Assembly (NCBI RefSeq): GCF_020520425.1
Contig: NC_079490.1
Coordinates: 6,448,001 to 6,512,000 of the forward strand
Direction of reading: 5' to 3'
Source of the DNA: Spinacia oleracea
Lineage: Eukaryota > Streptophyta > Magnoliopsida > Caryophyllales > Amaranthaceae
Length of the DNA stretch: 64,000 nt
A program made the translations under genes and the position numbers. Shown here piece after piece: positions 43,079-53,833 of this stretch. Each line of letters begins with the position of its first letter. Position 1 is the first letter of the stretch. The notes beneath the pieces are model-generated. The model saw only the letters and a program-made list of their open reading frames with translations, did no database searches and was not told the origin of the DNA.

Positions 43079-43677
43079 TAATAGATAATTATTAAATACA
43101 ATAAAAAGCAAAAAAGAAAATCAGTAAATAGCCACAATAAATAACGTCATAAGGGGAAAAAGTCAGAAGTAAATAAGAAAAACTAAAAAAAAAAACGTAA
43201 ATCACAAGATTGCATAGGTCTAACCACAAATTACACCACTAATGAAATAACAAGTAATAACTGGTAAAAAGAAATTTACATTTTGTTGACCCAAAAATAG
43301 TTATCTTTTTTCTCTCAAAAAAAAAATAGTTATCTTTTGTTGACCCTTTGTTGACCCACTTCAGACCCGCCTCTGTCCATGATGGACCATGAATAACTTG
43401 CCCACTAATAATTAATGGCTGCATAGGTATGCATCTATCTCTAGATGCATATGAGCTGACACACTACATTATACATACCCATTTTTCTCTCTCCTCTAAC
43501 CTTTCCCCATTTTCTCTCTCATCAAACCCCATTTTATTTTTCTCTCACCATTTTCTCTTTCATCAAAACCTCCACATTCTCTCTCATCAAACTACTATTT
43601 TCTCTCATCAAATTACATATTTATCTCTCTTTAAACCTCCAATTTGACTCCGATGGATTCCACAGTGACGGTAACTC

Positions 43678-43850
43678 ATGCGATTCCGGCGAATTTCTAG
43701 TCGGATTCGTCGAATTTCTGGTAAGATCTGTCGAATTTTTGGTCGGATATGTCAAAATTTGGTCAGATCTGTCGATTTTCTGGTCGAATATGTCGAATTT
43801 CTCATCGATTCCGGTGAATTTTTTATCAGATCTGTCGAATATCTCTCTCC
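43678..43850 (+). repeat. 21-bp tandem repeat
   Basis: About eight degenerate units of the type GGTCGGATATGTCGAATTTC plus one base. The 21-bp period keeps one frame open (ATG at 43678, 75 codons) with a repeating seven-residue pattern (RISGKIC, RIFGRIC, DFLVEYV, EFFIRSV). Whether it is translated is unknown; there is no homology I recognise. Confidence 0.7.
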
Positions 43851-44029
43851 TCTCTTTATGTCAATCTATGTTTATTTGTATGAAATTCGTGAGTTTCCTT
43901 TGTAAATTGATCTTTAATATGCATTTATTCAAGGTTCATTTTCAGCGAATTCGTGTTTAATAATTTGTTAGTTTCGTCACCAAATTTGATTGTGACTTTA
44001 ATTTACATATTCGTGTTTAATTAATTTCG

Positions 44030-45420
44030 TGGTTGGAGATGTTCAAATTAATATATGTAGATGTTCAAATTAATATATGTAGGTGTTCATTTTTTTTGAA
44101 CAACAATTTTATGCTGCGATTTTAGATCTATCACTGTTCATGTTTAATTTATAAAGTTCGATGTTCAGAATTGTAGAATGAACTACATTTGGTAACTTAG
44201 TATTGTGTTGGTGTTGTTGTTGTTGTTGTTGGTATTGTTGTTGGGATTGTTGTTCGTGGTGGTTGTGGTAGTTATTGGTGAAATATTAATTTTGATTTTG
44301 TTATGTTCAGTTTATAATTTATCATGTTCAACTTATAAAAGATGATGTTCACAAATAATAACACTTTTGTATGATGTTCAGTTTTTCAACTCTCGTGTTA
44401 AACTTCTAAATAATCATGTTCAACTAAATTTAACTTATAAAACTGATATGTTCAACACTTTGGTGTGATGTTGTTCAATAAAATTTAACTTATAAAAATA
44501 ATATATGTTCAATACTTTTGTGTGATGTTCAGTTTCTCAAGTCTCATGTTCAACTTATAAAGAATTATGTACAACTAAATTTAACCTATAAAACTATGAC
44601 ATCTTCAACACTTTGTGTGATGTCCAGTTTCTCTAGTCTTATGTTCAACTTATACAGAATCATGTTCAACTAAAAGGCAAGCATCAACATTAATAAAAAA
44701 GCATCAACATCAAACAACGAGCCTAAAGCATTCTTTAAAACAGATGTTCATTATTCTTTACTAAAAGATCATGTTCATATTTTATAAGCAGGTGTTCATT
44801 ATTCTTTACTAAAATATCAAAATTGGCACCTTCTAAATATTGTCATGTTCAGTTTATAACTCATCATGTTCAACTTATAAAAGATGGTGTTAAATTTATA
44901 AAAGATGATGTTCACAAATAAGAACACTTTTGAGTGATGTTCAATTTTTCAAATCTTATGTTCAACTTATACAAATTCATGTTCAACTAAATTCAACTTA
45001 TATAAAACTAAAATATGTTCAATTACTTTTGTGTGATGTTCAATTTCTCAATCTCATGTTCAACTTATAAAGAATTATGAACAGAATCATGTTCAACTAA
45101 AAGGCAAGTAGCAACAGTAATAAACAGATGTTCATTATTCTTTACTAAAATATCAAAATTGGCACTTTCTAAATATTGTCATGTTCAGTTTATAACTCAT
45201 CATGTTCAACTTATAAAAGGCGATGTTCAATTTATAAAAGATGATGTTCACAAATAAGAAAAATTTTGTGTGATGTTCAGTTTCTCAAGTCTCGTGTTCA
45301 ACTTATAACGAATCATGTTCAACTAAATTCAACTTATAAAACTATCATATTTTCATGAATAAGAACACTTTGTGTGATGTTCAGTTTCTCAAGTCTTATG
45401 TTCAATAACATTATGATTTT
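44030..45420. repeat. ATGTTCA-rich higher-order repeat
   Basis: More than thirty occurrences of ATGTTCA, usually as CATGTTCAACTTATAAA, GATGTTCAGTTTCTCAAGTC or GATGTTCACAAATAAGAAC. A larger unit starting ATGTTCAGTTTATAA recurs near 44,303, 44,844 and 45,181, the last two copies also sharing TCAAAATTGGCACTTTCTAA upstream. Non-coding. Confidence 0.85.
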
Positions 45421-46131
45421 CATGCAGGAAGGAAAGGGTTAATATGAATGCGCCAACAAAAGAAAAAACCCGAAATTGAAGATGTGGTATTAAGAGAGGC
45501 TGCAAGAATTGAAGGAAAAAACAAGAAAAGAATATGCAAATAAGGAATCAGATAGAAAGAGAAAAAAGACCGGTGTAGCGAAAAAAGTGGAACCCGAAAG
45601 GAAAGAAGGAGAAAATTTAGAAGCATATAGAATATAGAAATAGAACTAAAATAGAAAAAGCATATAGAAAAATAGATGATAAAGTTCATTTTTTGAACAT
45701 GAATGTTCATTAAGTTACTTTAAATGTCCATTTCTTTGTTCCTTATGTGTGCTTGCAGCTTACTCAAATAATGAGATTTTTTTGGGGAAAACAAGCGTTA
45801 TACAAAATTTAGAAAAAAAAAATTTAATTAAATTTTTTAATTAAATTTATTTATTTTTTTAAAAAAGGAAATGCACTAAAAAATGAAGGCTGGAACTGCT
45901 AAAACAAAGCAGTTGGAGCTCATATGCATGCAAAATTGCATGCATAGCTATGCAGCCAAAAATTTGGAACTTGCCCACTAAAAGTCCGCCTATGTCCAGT
46001 TCGGATCGATTCGGTCCGGCCCATTTCTGATTTGAGCTAACTAACTGAGAATTAACAGTAGCTAACTAACAATAGCAGTATAGCCCACCGGAAATGCTCG
46101 AACTGATCCACTAATCAAGAAGAGCAATTTA

Positions 46132-46483
46132 GGCCCTATTTGGTTCATTATTAGTAAAGGAAATGAAGAGAAAAGAAAGGAAGGGAAAAGAAAGGAAAAG
46201 AAAGGAAGGGAAATAGATTTTATTTTTCTGTGTTTGGTTTAAGGGAAAGAAATGAAGGGAAGAGAAAAGAAATATAAATGAGAGTTTTTAATTTTCTCTT
46301 TCCTTCCAAATTCCTCCAATTTTGGGAGGAAAGGAAAGTGAAAGTTTTATAAATGAGCTTTCCTTCCAATTCCCTTCCTTTCCTTCCACTTCCCATATAA
46401 TTATTTGTACCAAATACAGGAAACCTTATGTTACTTTTCCTTTCTTTTCTTTTCCTTTCAATTTCTCCCAACCAAATAAAGCC
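46132..46483. mobile_element. Tourist-like (PIF/Harbinger) MITE
   Basis: Left end GGCCCTATTTGGTT and right end AACCAAATAAAGCC are inverted repeats, flanked by TTA at 46129-46131 and 46484-46486, the PIF/Harbinger target. 352 bp. The left half is purine-rich (GAAAGGAAGGGAAAAG) and the right half pyrimidine-rich, so the whole element can fold into a long hairpin. Confidence 0.85.
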
Positions 46484-46534
46484 TTAGGGAAACAGTTAGA
46501 AAGCATAACGGAGAAGAAAACCCAGAAAACGCTA

Positions 46535-46917
46535 GGATGAGGATGAGGATGAAGATGAAGATGAAGATGAAGATTCATCCTCAAGGTCCTGCTTCCTTCT
46601 TTCATGGTGGTATTCTTCTTTTCCCTTCTTCTTTGTCCTTTTTCACTTCCCCTAATTTCCCCTTGTTTTCCCCTTATCGATTTATATTCCGTTATTTCAA
46701 TTTTACTCATGATCGTCACCTAGTTCTCAATTCCGTTAGAGAATATTGTAAATTAGGGTTTTCCAATTTGAAATTCCCAGTTTCTCTTTTCCATCAATTG
46801 ATCTATTTGCGCCCTCTTTCCTTCTGTTATCATTTTCAGTCAGGTCTTCACTGCCATTCTCAAATTAAAACACCTCCAACCTTATTCCACCATTATTACT
46901 CTGTCCAGGCAGCCTGA
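46535..46917 (+). other. Unrecognised open frame after a GATGAA microsatellite
   Basis: A (GATGAGG/GATGAA)n tract at about 46,535-46,576 opens a 126-codon frame (46537-46917) with a Met-Arg/Lys repeat start and then a Phe/Ser/Leu-rich stretch. It might be a first exon of a host gene with an organelle-type leader, or chance. No family recognised. Confidence 0.25.
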
Positions 46918-47237
46918 AACAACGGAATCTTACTCTCATCGCTGTTTTTGCTGATATGGTGATTTAATTGAATTATTTAATTCTAAAAAAAATTGGATAT
47001 TTATTGATCTTTTTGTAAAACTAGCTACCGAGTATTTGTTTCCTTATTTTATCTTTTTATTTTTTTTAACATACAGTTTCCTTATCATATTAGGTCTCTA
47101 GTGTTATATTCCTTGTATAATCCTGTATTTTAGGAAACTACTTCGAATACTCTTTCTCTAACTCCCTCGAAAGAAAGGGAAAACTCCCTCGAAAGATAGG
47201 AAACCCTAACCGCTCGACGGCTGATTCTCAGGCTACT
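46918..47237 (+). other. Presumed LINE 5' leader
   Basis: Contains a short direct repeat (AACTCCCTCGAAAG twice, 47,160-47,200) just before the ORF1 start and CCCTAACCGC near the ATG. The true LINE 5' end was not determined. Confidence 0.4.
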
Positions 47238-48617
47238 ATGGCCGATGATCTATCGGAACAGTATGCAAAACTGCTTCTGGATGACGATGAAGGGGATGAT
47301 GTGGTGGATTTGGGGGGTATCATTACGGAGGAAGCGGAGGATAAAACTGCCCTAATGCTGGTAGGGAGATTGTTAACGGACAGGCCTTTCAATGTCGATG
47401 CTTTCAAACGAACAATGATACAAGCATGGGCGATGACAGGACGGGTAGTTGTCCGTAATATTGGACCAAACTTATTTGCTTTTCAGTTCTTCCATTGGCG
47501 GGATAAGGAGAAAGTGCTACAAGGATGCCCATGGTGTTTTGATCAACAATTACTGATCCTCACAGAAATAACTGGTGACGAACAACCAACGGAGGTGGCG
47601 CTCAATCACTCCCCCTTCTGGGTACGTATTCGGAACCTTCCTTTCAATTGTCGATCAAAGGAGGCTGTTAGGGCAGTGGCAAACTGTTTGGGTGAAATTG
47701 TGGAGGTGGAGGAGGATGAGTTTGGAATTGACAAAGACAGACGGGTAAGAGTGATCATGGATGTCCGCAAACCTTTGCGTCGAAAACGCTCTATAAAGAA
47801 CAGGAGGGGTGACGAGGTAGAGGTGGAATTTAGATACGAACGACTACCTTTTTTCTGCTTCCTATGCGGCATGCTGGGCCATAGTGAGCGAGATTGCTCT
47901 TCTGTACCAGATGAAGAGCGCACAAAGGGCTTTAAGTGGGGTCTCAACCTTAGGGCATCTCCTAGGAAGGGGAGATCACAACAGCTTGAAGAGGTTGAGG
48001 CACTAAAGGCAGTGAAGAAGGTGCTTTTCGTCCCAAAAAGGACGAACCTAACCGAGTCATCTAGGTCAGAGGTTAGGCTGGAGCTTGGGGCTGTGGGTGA
48101 GAGGAATGGAAATATCGTGCAGGGAGGGAAAGAGGACAAGGAAAAAGAAGTGCACGGCTCACCAAATAAAGGGGTGCAGACCCCTACAAAGGAAACTTCT
48201 GCCCTTGTAGCAATTGAGGGTGAAAAGGAGAGGGAGGTACAAACTGCGGGGGTAAGGAATACTAGTGAGGAGGACCCCTTTGATCAACTTGCGTTCAAGG
48301 CAGGGTGTGGAGGAGGGAGAGCAAAGGTGAGAAAGTTTAGAAAAATCACACAAAAAAGAGGGGCGATGGGTGTATTAGTAGAGGGTGAGGGAAGCCAGGG
48401 GTTGAAGGTGGTAAGGCAGTTGGGGGAGGGAGTTGGAAAAAGTGATGTGGGTATGGTTGGGGAAAAGAGGAAAGTTGGGATGGATGGAGATGATGTTGTT
48501 ATGGATGATCCTACGGAGGCTGGAAGATGCATCAGGCAGGTCTTTGGGGGTTCAGAATTTCAGGTTACAAATCAAGTAGCGGAGATTGGGTTTCACCAAT
48601 CCCGCGAAGAGCAATGA
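47238..48617 (+). CDS. LINE ORF1 protein (DUF4283 plus zinc knuckle)
   Basis: 459 aa, the nucleic-acid-binding protein of plant L1-like non-LTR retrotransposons. A DUF4283-type region covers about residues 35-185 (LVGRLLTDRPFNVDAFKRTM, HSPFWVRIRNLP), followed by the CX2CX4HX4C knuckle C207/C210/H215/C220 (CFLCGMLGHSERDC). The remainder is charged and low-complexity (KEKEVHGSPNKG, GEKEREVQ). The frame is complete. Its TGA at 48615-48617 overlaps the ORF2 ATG at 48614-48616 (ATGA), a layout that allows reinitiation. Confidence 0.88.
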   Translation: MADDLSEQYAKLLLDDDEGDDVVDLGGIITEEAEDKTALMLVGRLLTDRPFNVDAFKRTMIQAWAMTGRVVVRNIGPNLFAFQFFHWRDKEKVLQGCPWCFDQQLLILTEITGDEQPTEVALNHSPFWVRIRNLPFNCRSKEAVRAVANCLGEIVEVEEDEFGIDKDRRVRVIMDVRKPLRRKRSIKNRRGDEVEVEFRYERLPFFCFLCGMLGHSERDCSSVPDEERTKGFKWGLNLRASPRKGRSQQLEEVEALKAVKKVLFVPKRTNLTESSRSEVRLELGAVGERNGNIVQGGKEDKEKEVHGSPNKGVQTPTKETSALVAIEGEKEREVQTAGVRNTSEEDPFDQLAFKAGCGGGRAKVRKFRKITQKRGAMGVLVEGEGSQGLKVVRQLGEGVGKSDVGMVGEKRKVGMDGDDVVMDDPTEAGRCIRQVFGGSEFQVTNQVAEIGFHQSREEQ

Positions 48618-51585
48618 AAATTTTAACCTGGAACTGCCGAGGGATTGGCAACCCTTGGACAGTTAATGCTCTCCGGGATCGATGCTGGAGAGAAATGCCA
48701 GATATTGTTTTCTTAATGGAAACAATGATAGACGCTAAGAAGCTAGAACGTGTAAGGAGCAAATGTGGCTTTGTTCATGGGGTTTGCTTGAATAGCGATG
48801 GTAGGTCGGGGGGGATGGGCCTCTGGTGGAGGGATATAGCAATGAAGGTGTGCTCGTTCTCGAGTCATCACATAGAAGCTGAGGTATGGGGGGAGGATAA
48901 CATTCCTAAGTGGAGAGCCATTGGCATTTATGGGTGGGCGGAAACGGAGGAGAAACATAGAACATGGGAGTTAATGACTACTCTAAAAACTCGATGCTCT
49001 CTACCGACGGTGATGTTTAGAGATTTCAACGAAATCCTTGGTATGCATGAGAAGGAGGGGGGTGTGGTGCGACGGGAAAGATTGATTGATGCTTTTCGGG
49101 AGGTGATAGACTCATGTGCACTACGTGACTTGGGGTATAAGGGATGTATTTTTACTTGGCAGCATGGCAATACGGTGAACACCCTAATCCGTGAGAGGTT
49201 GGACAGGTACTTGGCCGATGAAGATTGGGTCTATCTGTTCCCGCACAATGAGGTCCTTCATTTTCCCATATACAGGTCTGACCATGCACCTATACTCTTA
49301 AAATGTGGCACGGAAAATGTGAGAAAAAAGGGGAAGAAATTGTTCCGCTTTGAGTCAATGTGGTTGTCAAGTGAGGAATGTGGCCGTGTGGTGTCAAGTG
49401 CTTGAGCGGGCTCGAGGGGGGAAACCATGGATGCGAGGATAGCTGCTGTCGCTGGCAGATTGTCGGGTTGGGCGGAGGCAACTTTTGGGGAGGTAAAAAA
49501 GAAGATCAAGATAGCCGAGCAAAAACTAAAATCTCTACAGGAGAGTAGACACGATGCGAGTGTGCTTGCCCAATGTAGGGGGATTGCGGAGGAGTTGGAT
49601 GAACTACATAGACTGGAGGAGTCATATTGGCATGCTAGAGCAAGAGCAAATGAACTTCGAGATGGGGACAAAAATACGAAGTACTTTCACCACAAAGCAA
49701 GCCATAGACGGAAACGGAATAGAATTGCTGGGCTTAATGATGTGCATGGGGTGTGGCGGGTAAAGGCAGAGGAAATGGACGATATTATAGTGAAGTATTT
49801 TGAGGAGATCTTTGCTACCAGCAATCCTTCCGGGTTCGAGGCTGCTATGGAGGGTATAGACTAGAGAGTATCACCCGAGATGAATGATAGATTAGAGATG
49901 GAGCCGACAGGAGATGAGATTAGGGAGGCGCTATTTCAAATGCACCCTAATAAGGCCCCGGGGCCAGACGGGTTGCATGCCCTATTTTTTCAGAAGTTCT
50001 GGGGGGTTATTGGTGTGGATGTAGTGAGTTTTGTTAAGGCTTGGTGGAATGGGGAGGTGAGCCTAAGTGACGCAAATCGAACGTGCATTGTGTTGATCCC
50101 GAAGTGTAATGAGCCCAAAGGTATGACTGATTTCCGGCCGATTAGCCTGTGCAATGTGTTATACAAGATCATTTCCAAGACATTGGCAAATAAATTAAAA
50201 CCAATGTTGGGGAAAATCATCTCAATAGAGCAGAGTGCCTTTGTCCCTAATCGCCTTATCACTGACAATGCTTTAGTGGCTTTTGAGGTGTTTCATGCAA
50301 TGAAGAGGGGAGGGGAGGGCAAGGACGGTACGGCGGCTATGAAGTTGGATATGAGTAAAGCGTATGACCGGGTGGAGTGGAGTTTTTTAGAGAGCATGAT
50401 GCATAAGTTGGGTTTCCGGCGCTCTTGGATTTCAAAGATAATGGGTTGTTTGTCGAGCGTCTCTTTCTCTTTCAAGTATAATGGTGGGATCACGGGTGCT
50501 CTCAATCCGGCTAGAGGACTTCGGCAAGGGGACCCGATTTCCCCGTACCTTTTCCTCATTGTCGCGGAGGCGTTCTCGTCCCTTTTGAGTAAGGCTGCGA
50601 GGGAGGGTTTTATTCATGGAGCTCGTATATGCAGGGGGGCGCCGAGGGTGTCCCATCTCTTTTTCGCCGATGACAGTATCCTCTTCACAAAGGAAAATTT
50701 GCAAGAATGCTCTAGAGTTGCTGATATAATCAGTAAATATGAGAGAGCTTCGGGTCAAAAAGTCAATCTAAGCAAAACTGAAGTTGCCTTTAGTAGGTCG
50801 GTTAAGCCGGAAAGGAGGGCGGCGATTGTGGAGACGTTGGGGGTAAGGGAGGTGGACCGACACGAGAAGTACCTAGGGCTTCCAACTGTTATCGGGAGAT
50901 CAAAAAAATCCATTTTCACCTGCTTAAAGGAGCGTATATGGAAAAAACTACAAGGGTGGAAGGAGAAATTGTTGTCACGTCCCGGAAAGGAGATTTTGAT
51001 AAAAGCGGTGGCACAAGCCATTCCCACTTACATGATGAGTGTTTTCCGAATACCAGATGGCCTCATTGATGAAATTCATGTTATTTTAGCCCGCTTCTGG
51101 TGGGGGGATAAGGAGTCGGAAAATAAGCTTCACTGGCATAGGTGGGAAGCCCTTTGTTTACCTAAGGCAATGGGTGGCTTGGGTTTTCGCGACCTCCGAT
51201 GTTTCAACCAGGCACTACTTGCTAAACAAGGGTTCCGCCTTCGTGAGGATGATGGGTCTCTACTGGGTAATATTCTGAAGACCCGATATTACAAGAATGG
51301 GTCCTTTATGGAGGCTAGGCGAGGATATGATCCAAGCTATTCATGGAGGTCTATTTGGGGGGCGAAGTGTCTGCTTCTAGATGGGCTAAAGTGGAGGGTG
51401 GGGAATGGACTGTCGATACGCGTTTGGGATGATGCTTGGTTGCCTGGGAACGGTGCTCACTTAGTTCCGACCCCAAAAGGTAATAGTGACCCGAATCTGC
51501 TTGTCTCGCACCTGATTGATTTCGAACATAATTGCTGGAACGAGCAGACCGTGAAGGAAGTGTTTATTGAGGAAGAGCAAAAGAG
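48614..51585 (+). pseudogene. LINE ORF2 (endonuclease and reverse transcriptase), broken
   Basis: Begins MKILTWNCRGIG. Apurinic-type endonuclease: N7, E36, RDFNEI at 136-141 (usually GDFNEI), and SDHAP at 222-226. One frame runs through, interrupted by TGA at 49403-49405 (probably from TGG) and TAG at 49862-49864 (probably from a Leu codon), both single-base nonsense changes. The last open piece (from 49880) holds the reverse transcriptase: NKAPGPDG, FRPISLCNVLYKI, KLDMSKAYDRVEW, GLRQGDPISPYLF and the catalytic FADD. It continues with GLSIRVWDDAWLPG and is then cut at 51585 by the Copia LTR, so the zinc-finger and RNase H end lie beyond the Copia array, outside the window. Confidence 0.9.
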
Positions 51586-52969
51586 TGTTAGGTTATGATA
51601 CATATGACACTACATAGATCATGCGGAAACAACCATTAACCCAGGACAACATATTATTTACACATAATCATATAGCATAATTTAGATGCATACTCTTTGT
51701 TGCGTGCCCTCCCTAGCTGCGCCCGAACCGAACAAGAACAAGTCTTTTAGGACTCCAAGTGTCGCCCCTCCGTAGATAGTCCACAGCACGTCCGGATCCG
51801 CCTTAAGATTGACCAACTAGAATCGCCCTTAAGGTACTAGAAAATTTCGGCACTTTTGAGCAAGATGTGTGTTTGATTTTCTCTCAAAAAACTCACTTTT
51901 GAATACTTTGAAACTTGTGTATAAATTATGACCCCTAGGCCTTTATTTATAGAGTTATGGAAAAGGAATCGTAATCCTAGTAGGATGCGAATTAATTGGA
52001 ATTAGAATCCTACATGAATTCTATTTAATTAATTTATCCAATTAGGAATAGAAATTTAATCATACACTGACTCTTGTAGATTCAGGAATCACGCATGAGC
52101 ACAAACTCACACACACACGGCAGCCACAAGGGCTGCCCATGCGCGTGCGAGCAGCAGCCCGCGCAGCACGGCCCACGCAGCCGTGGCCCTTGGCGCGCGC
52201 TGGGCCTGCCTTGCGGTAGGCCTGGCCGCTGCCTTGGCTGGGCTTGTGGCGCGCATGCTTGCTGGGCGATGGCCCCGGCTTCGTGCTGGGCCTTCGTCCG
52301 GCAAGCCTCGTCCGATGCTAATTCGTACGATACGCTTCCGATTAAATTTCCATTTCCGGAATCTATTTCCGATACGAACAATATTTAACATTTCCGATTC
52401 CGGAATTAATTTCCGTTTCGAACAAATATTTAATATTTCCGTTTCCTGAATTATTTTCCGATTCCTGCAATATTTCCGATTCTGACAATATTTCCGTTTC
52501 CGGTAATATTTCCGATTCTGGTAATATTTCCATTTCCAATAATATTTTCCGATACGTACCATGTTTCCGTTTCCGGCAACATCTACGACTTGGATAATAT
52601 TCATATTTCCGATTCGATCCATATTTCCGTTTCCGGCAATATCATCGTTTCCGGAGTATTCATTTCTTGCCTGTGACGATCTTAGCTCCCACTGAAACCA
52701 AGATCCGTCGGTTCCGAATATTCATAGATGGAGTATTTAATGCCATTAAATACTTGATCCGTTTACGTACTATTTGTGTGACCCTACGGGTTCAGTCAAG
52801 AGTAAGCTGTGGATTAATATCATTAATTCCACTTGAACTGAAGCGGCCTCTAGCTAGGCATTCAGCTCACTTGATCTCACTGAATTATTAACTTGTTAAT
52901 TAATACTGAACCGCATTTATTAGACTTAACATAGAATGCATACTTGGACCAAGGGCATTATTTCCTTCA
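51586..52969 (-). repeat. Copia LTR, copy 1
   Basis: 1,384 bp, TGTTAGGTTATG...TTTCCTTCA on the plus strand. On the minus strand: GGAAACGGAAATATT-type minisatellite (52,330-52,660), GC-rich block, TATA region (CTCTATAAATAAAGG near 51,935-51,950), then the strongly conserved CTTAAGG-bearing R/U5 block (51,710-51,840). Confidence 0.95.
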
Positions 52970-52984
52970 GTCTCCCACTTGTCC
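52970..52984 (-). other. Copia polypurine tract
   Basis: Minus strand GGACAAGTGGGAGAC directly before the 3' LTR; the same string precedes the 3' LTR of the nested Copia at 32,581-32,595 and recurs at 62,030. Confidence 0.75.
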
Positions 52985-53833
52985 TTAGGGACAAGTGTGC
53001 ATTTCCTAATTCCTTTGTCGCTCGATGCTTGCTCTTGAACATAAGGTAAGAGTTGTCATCCTTATTATGTCCAGAGGTGTTCCTCGGTTTCAGAGTTCAA
53101 CTGATCAAATAAACAGATAATCATAGCCTATGATTCATCCGAGCACGGCCATGCATTTCACAGTTTCTAGCTCTCCGAGTGGCCTTGTACAACTTTTAAG
53201 CATCTCATCCCGATTTATGGGAGGACAATCCCAATCTTGCGATCTTGAGATTAGACTTCGTTTGATAGGTGATTACCTGAGCGTTGCCTTTATAGCCTCC
53301 TTTTACGGTGCGACGGTTGGTCAACGTCAAAGCAACCAGTTCTCAAACAAGTAATCTCAAATCACTCAGGTATTGAGGATTTAGTGTCTAATAATTTAAT
53401 GAAATTTACTTATGACAGACTTTCATCTCTTACAGTAAAGTTTCATAGGTCTTGTCCGATACTAGTCTTCCCAAAGTAAGTATCTATGCAAATGATTATG
53501 ACATTGCCATGTCCACATAGTTCAAGAAACAGAACTACTAGTCATCTTGCACTCTAATCGTCTAACGTTTTCTACGCGTCCAATTTTATAGAAAACTCCG
53601 ATTAGGGACCATTTTCAACCTTTGACATTCAAGTTCACTTGATAGACATTTCTTAGTCACAGGACTGGTCCTGACAGTCTATCTTGAATATATCGTCAAG
53701 TTGAAGGGACTCATCATTTAATAAACCACAAATTAAATGGAAAAATGAATTTCTTTCATTTATTGTGAATGATTAACCAATAATGTTTTACAAAGATTTA
53801 AACTCTAAAACTTTAAAACATTAAACAGAGACA

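Larger units (their letters stand above)
43409..45967. mobile_element. ~2.56-kb repeat-filled element with inverted termini and 14-bp flanking direct repeats
   Basis: AACTTGCCCACTAA occurs at 43395-43408 and again at 45968-45981, just outside two inverted regions: 43416-43460 (GGCTGCATAGGTATGCAT...ATGCATATGAGCT) and 45912-45957 (AGCTCATATGCATGC...TATGCAGCC). Each arm also contains its own palindrome. Inside are a TC-rich stretch (43,480-43,640), a 21-bp tandem repeat (43,678-43,850) and a long ATGTTCA-rich repeat field (44,030-45,420). No transposase. Could be a non-autonomous MULE or foldback element; a 14-bp duplication is longer than the 9-11 bp usual for MULEs. Confidence 0.55.

Noticed and set aside
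49554..49763. Alternative-frame ORF within LINE ORF2
   Set aside because: ORF2 proper runs in the other frame apart from nonsense codons; this is a shadow.
52082..52622. Open frames inside Copia LTRs (also 23,939-24,443, 32,943-33,447, 61,142-61,682)
   Set aside because: They run across the LTR minisatellite and GC-rich block and recur only because the LTRs recur. No protein similarity.
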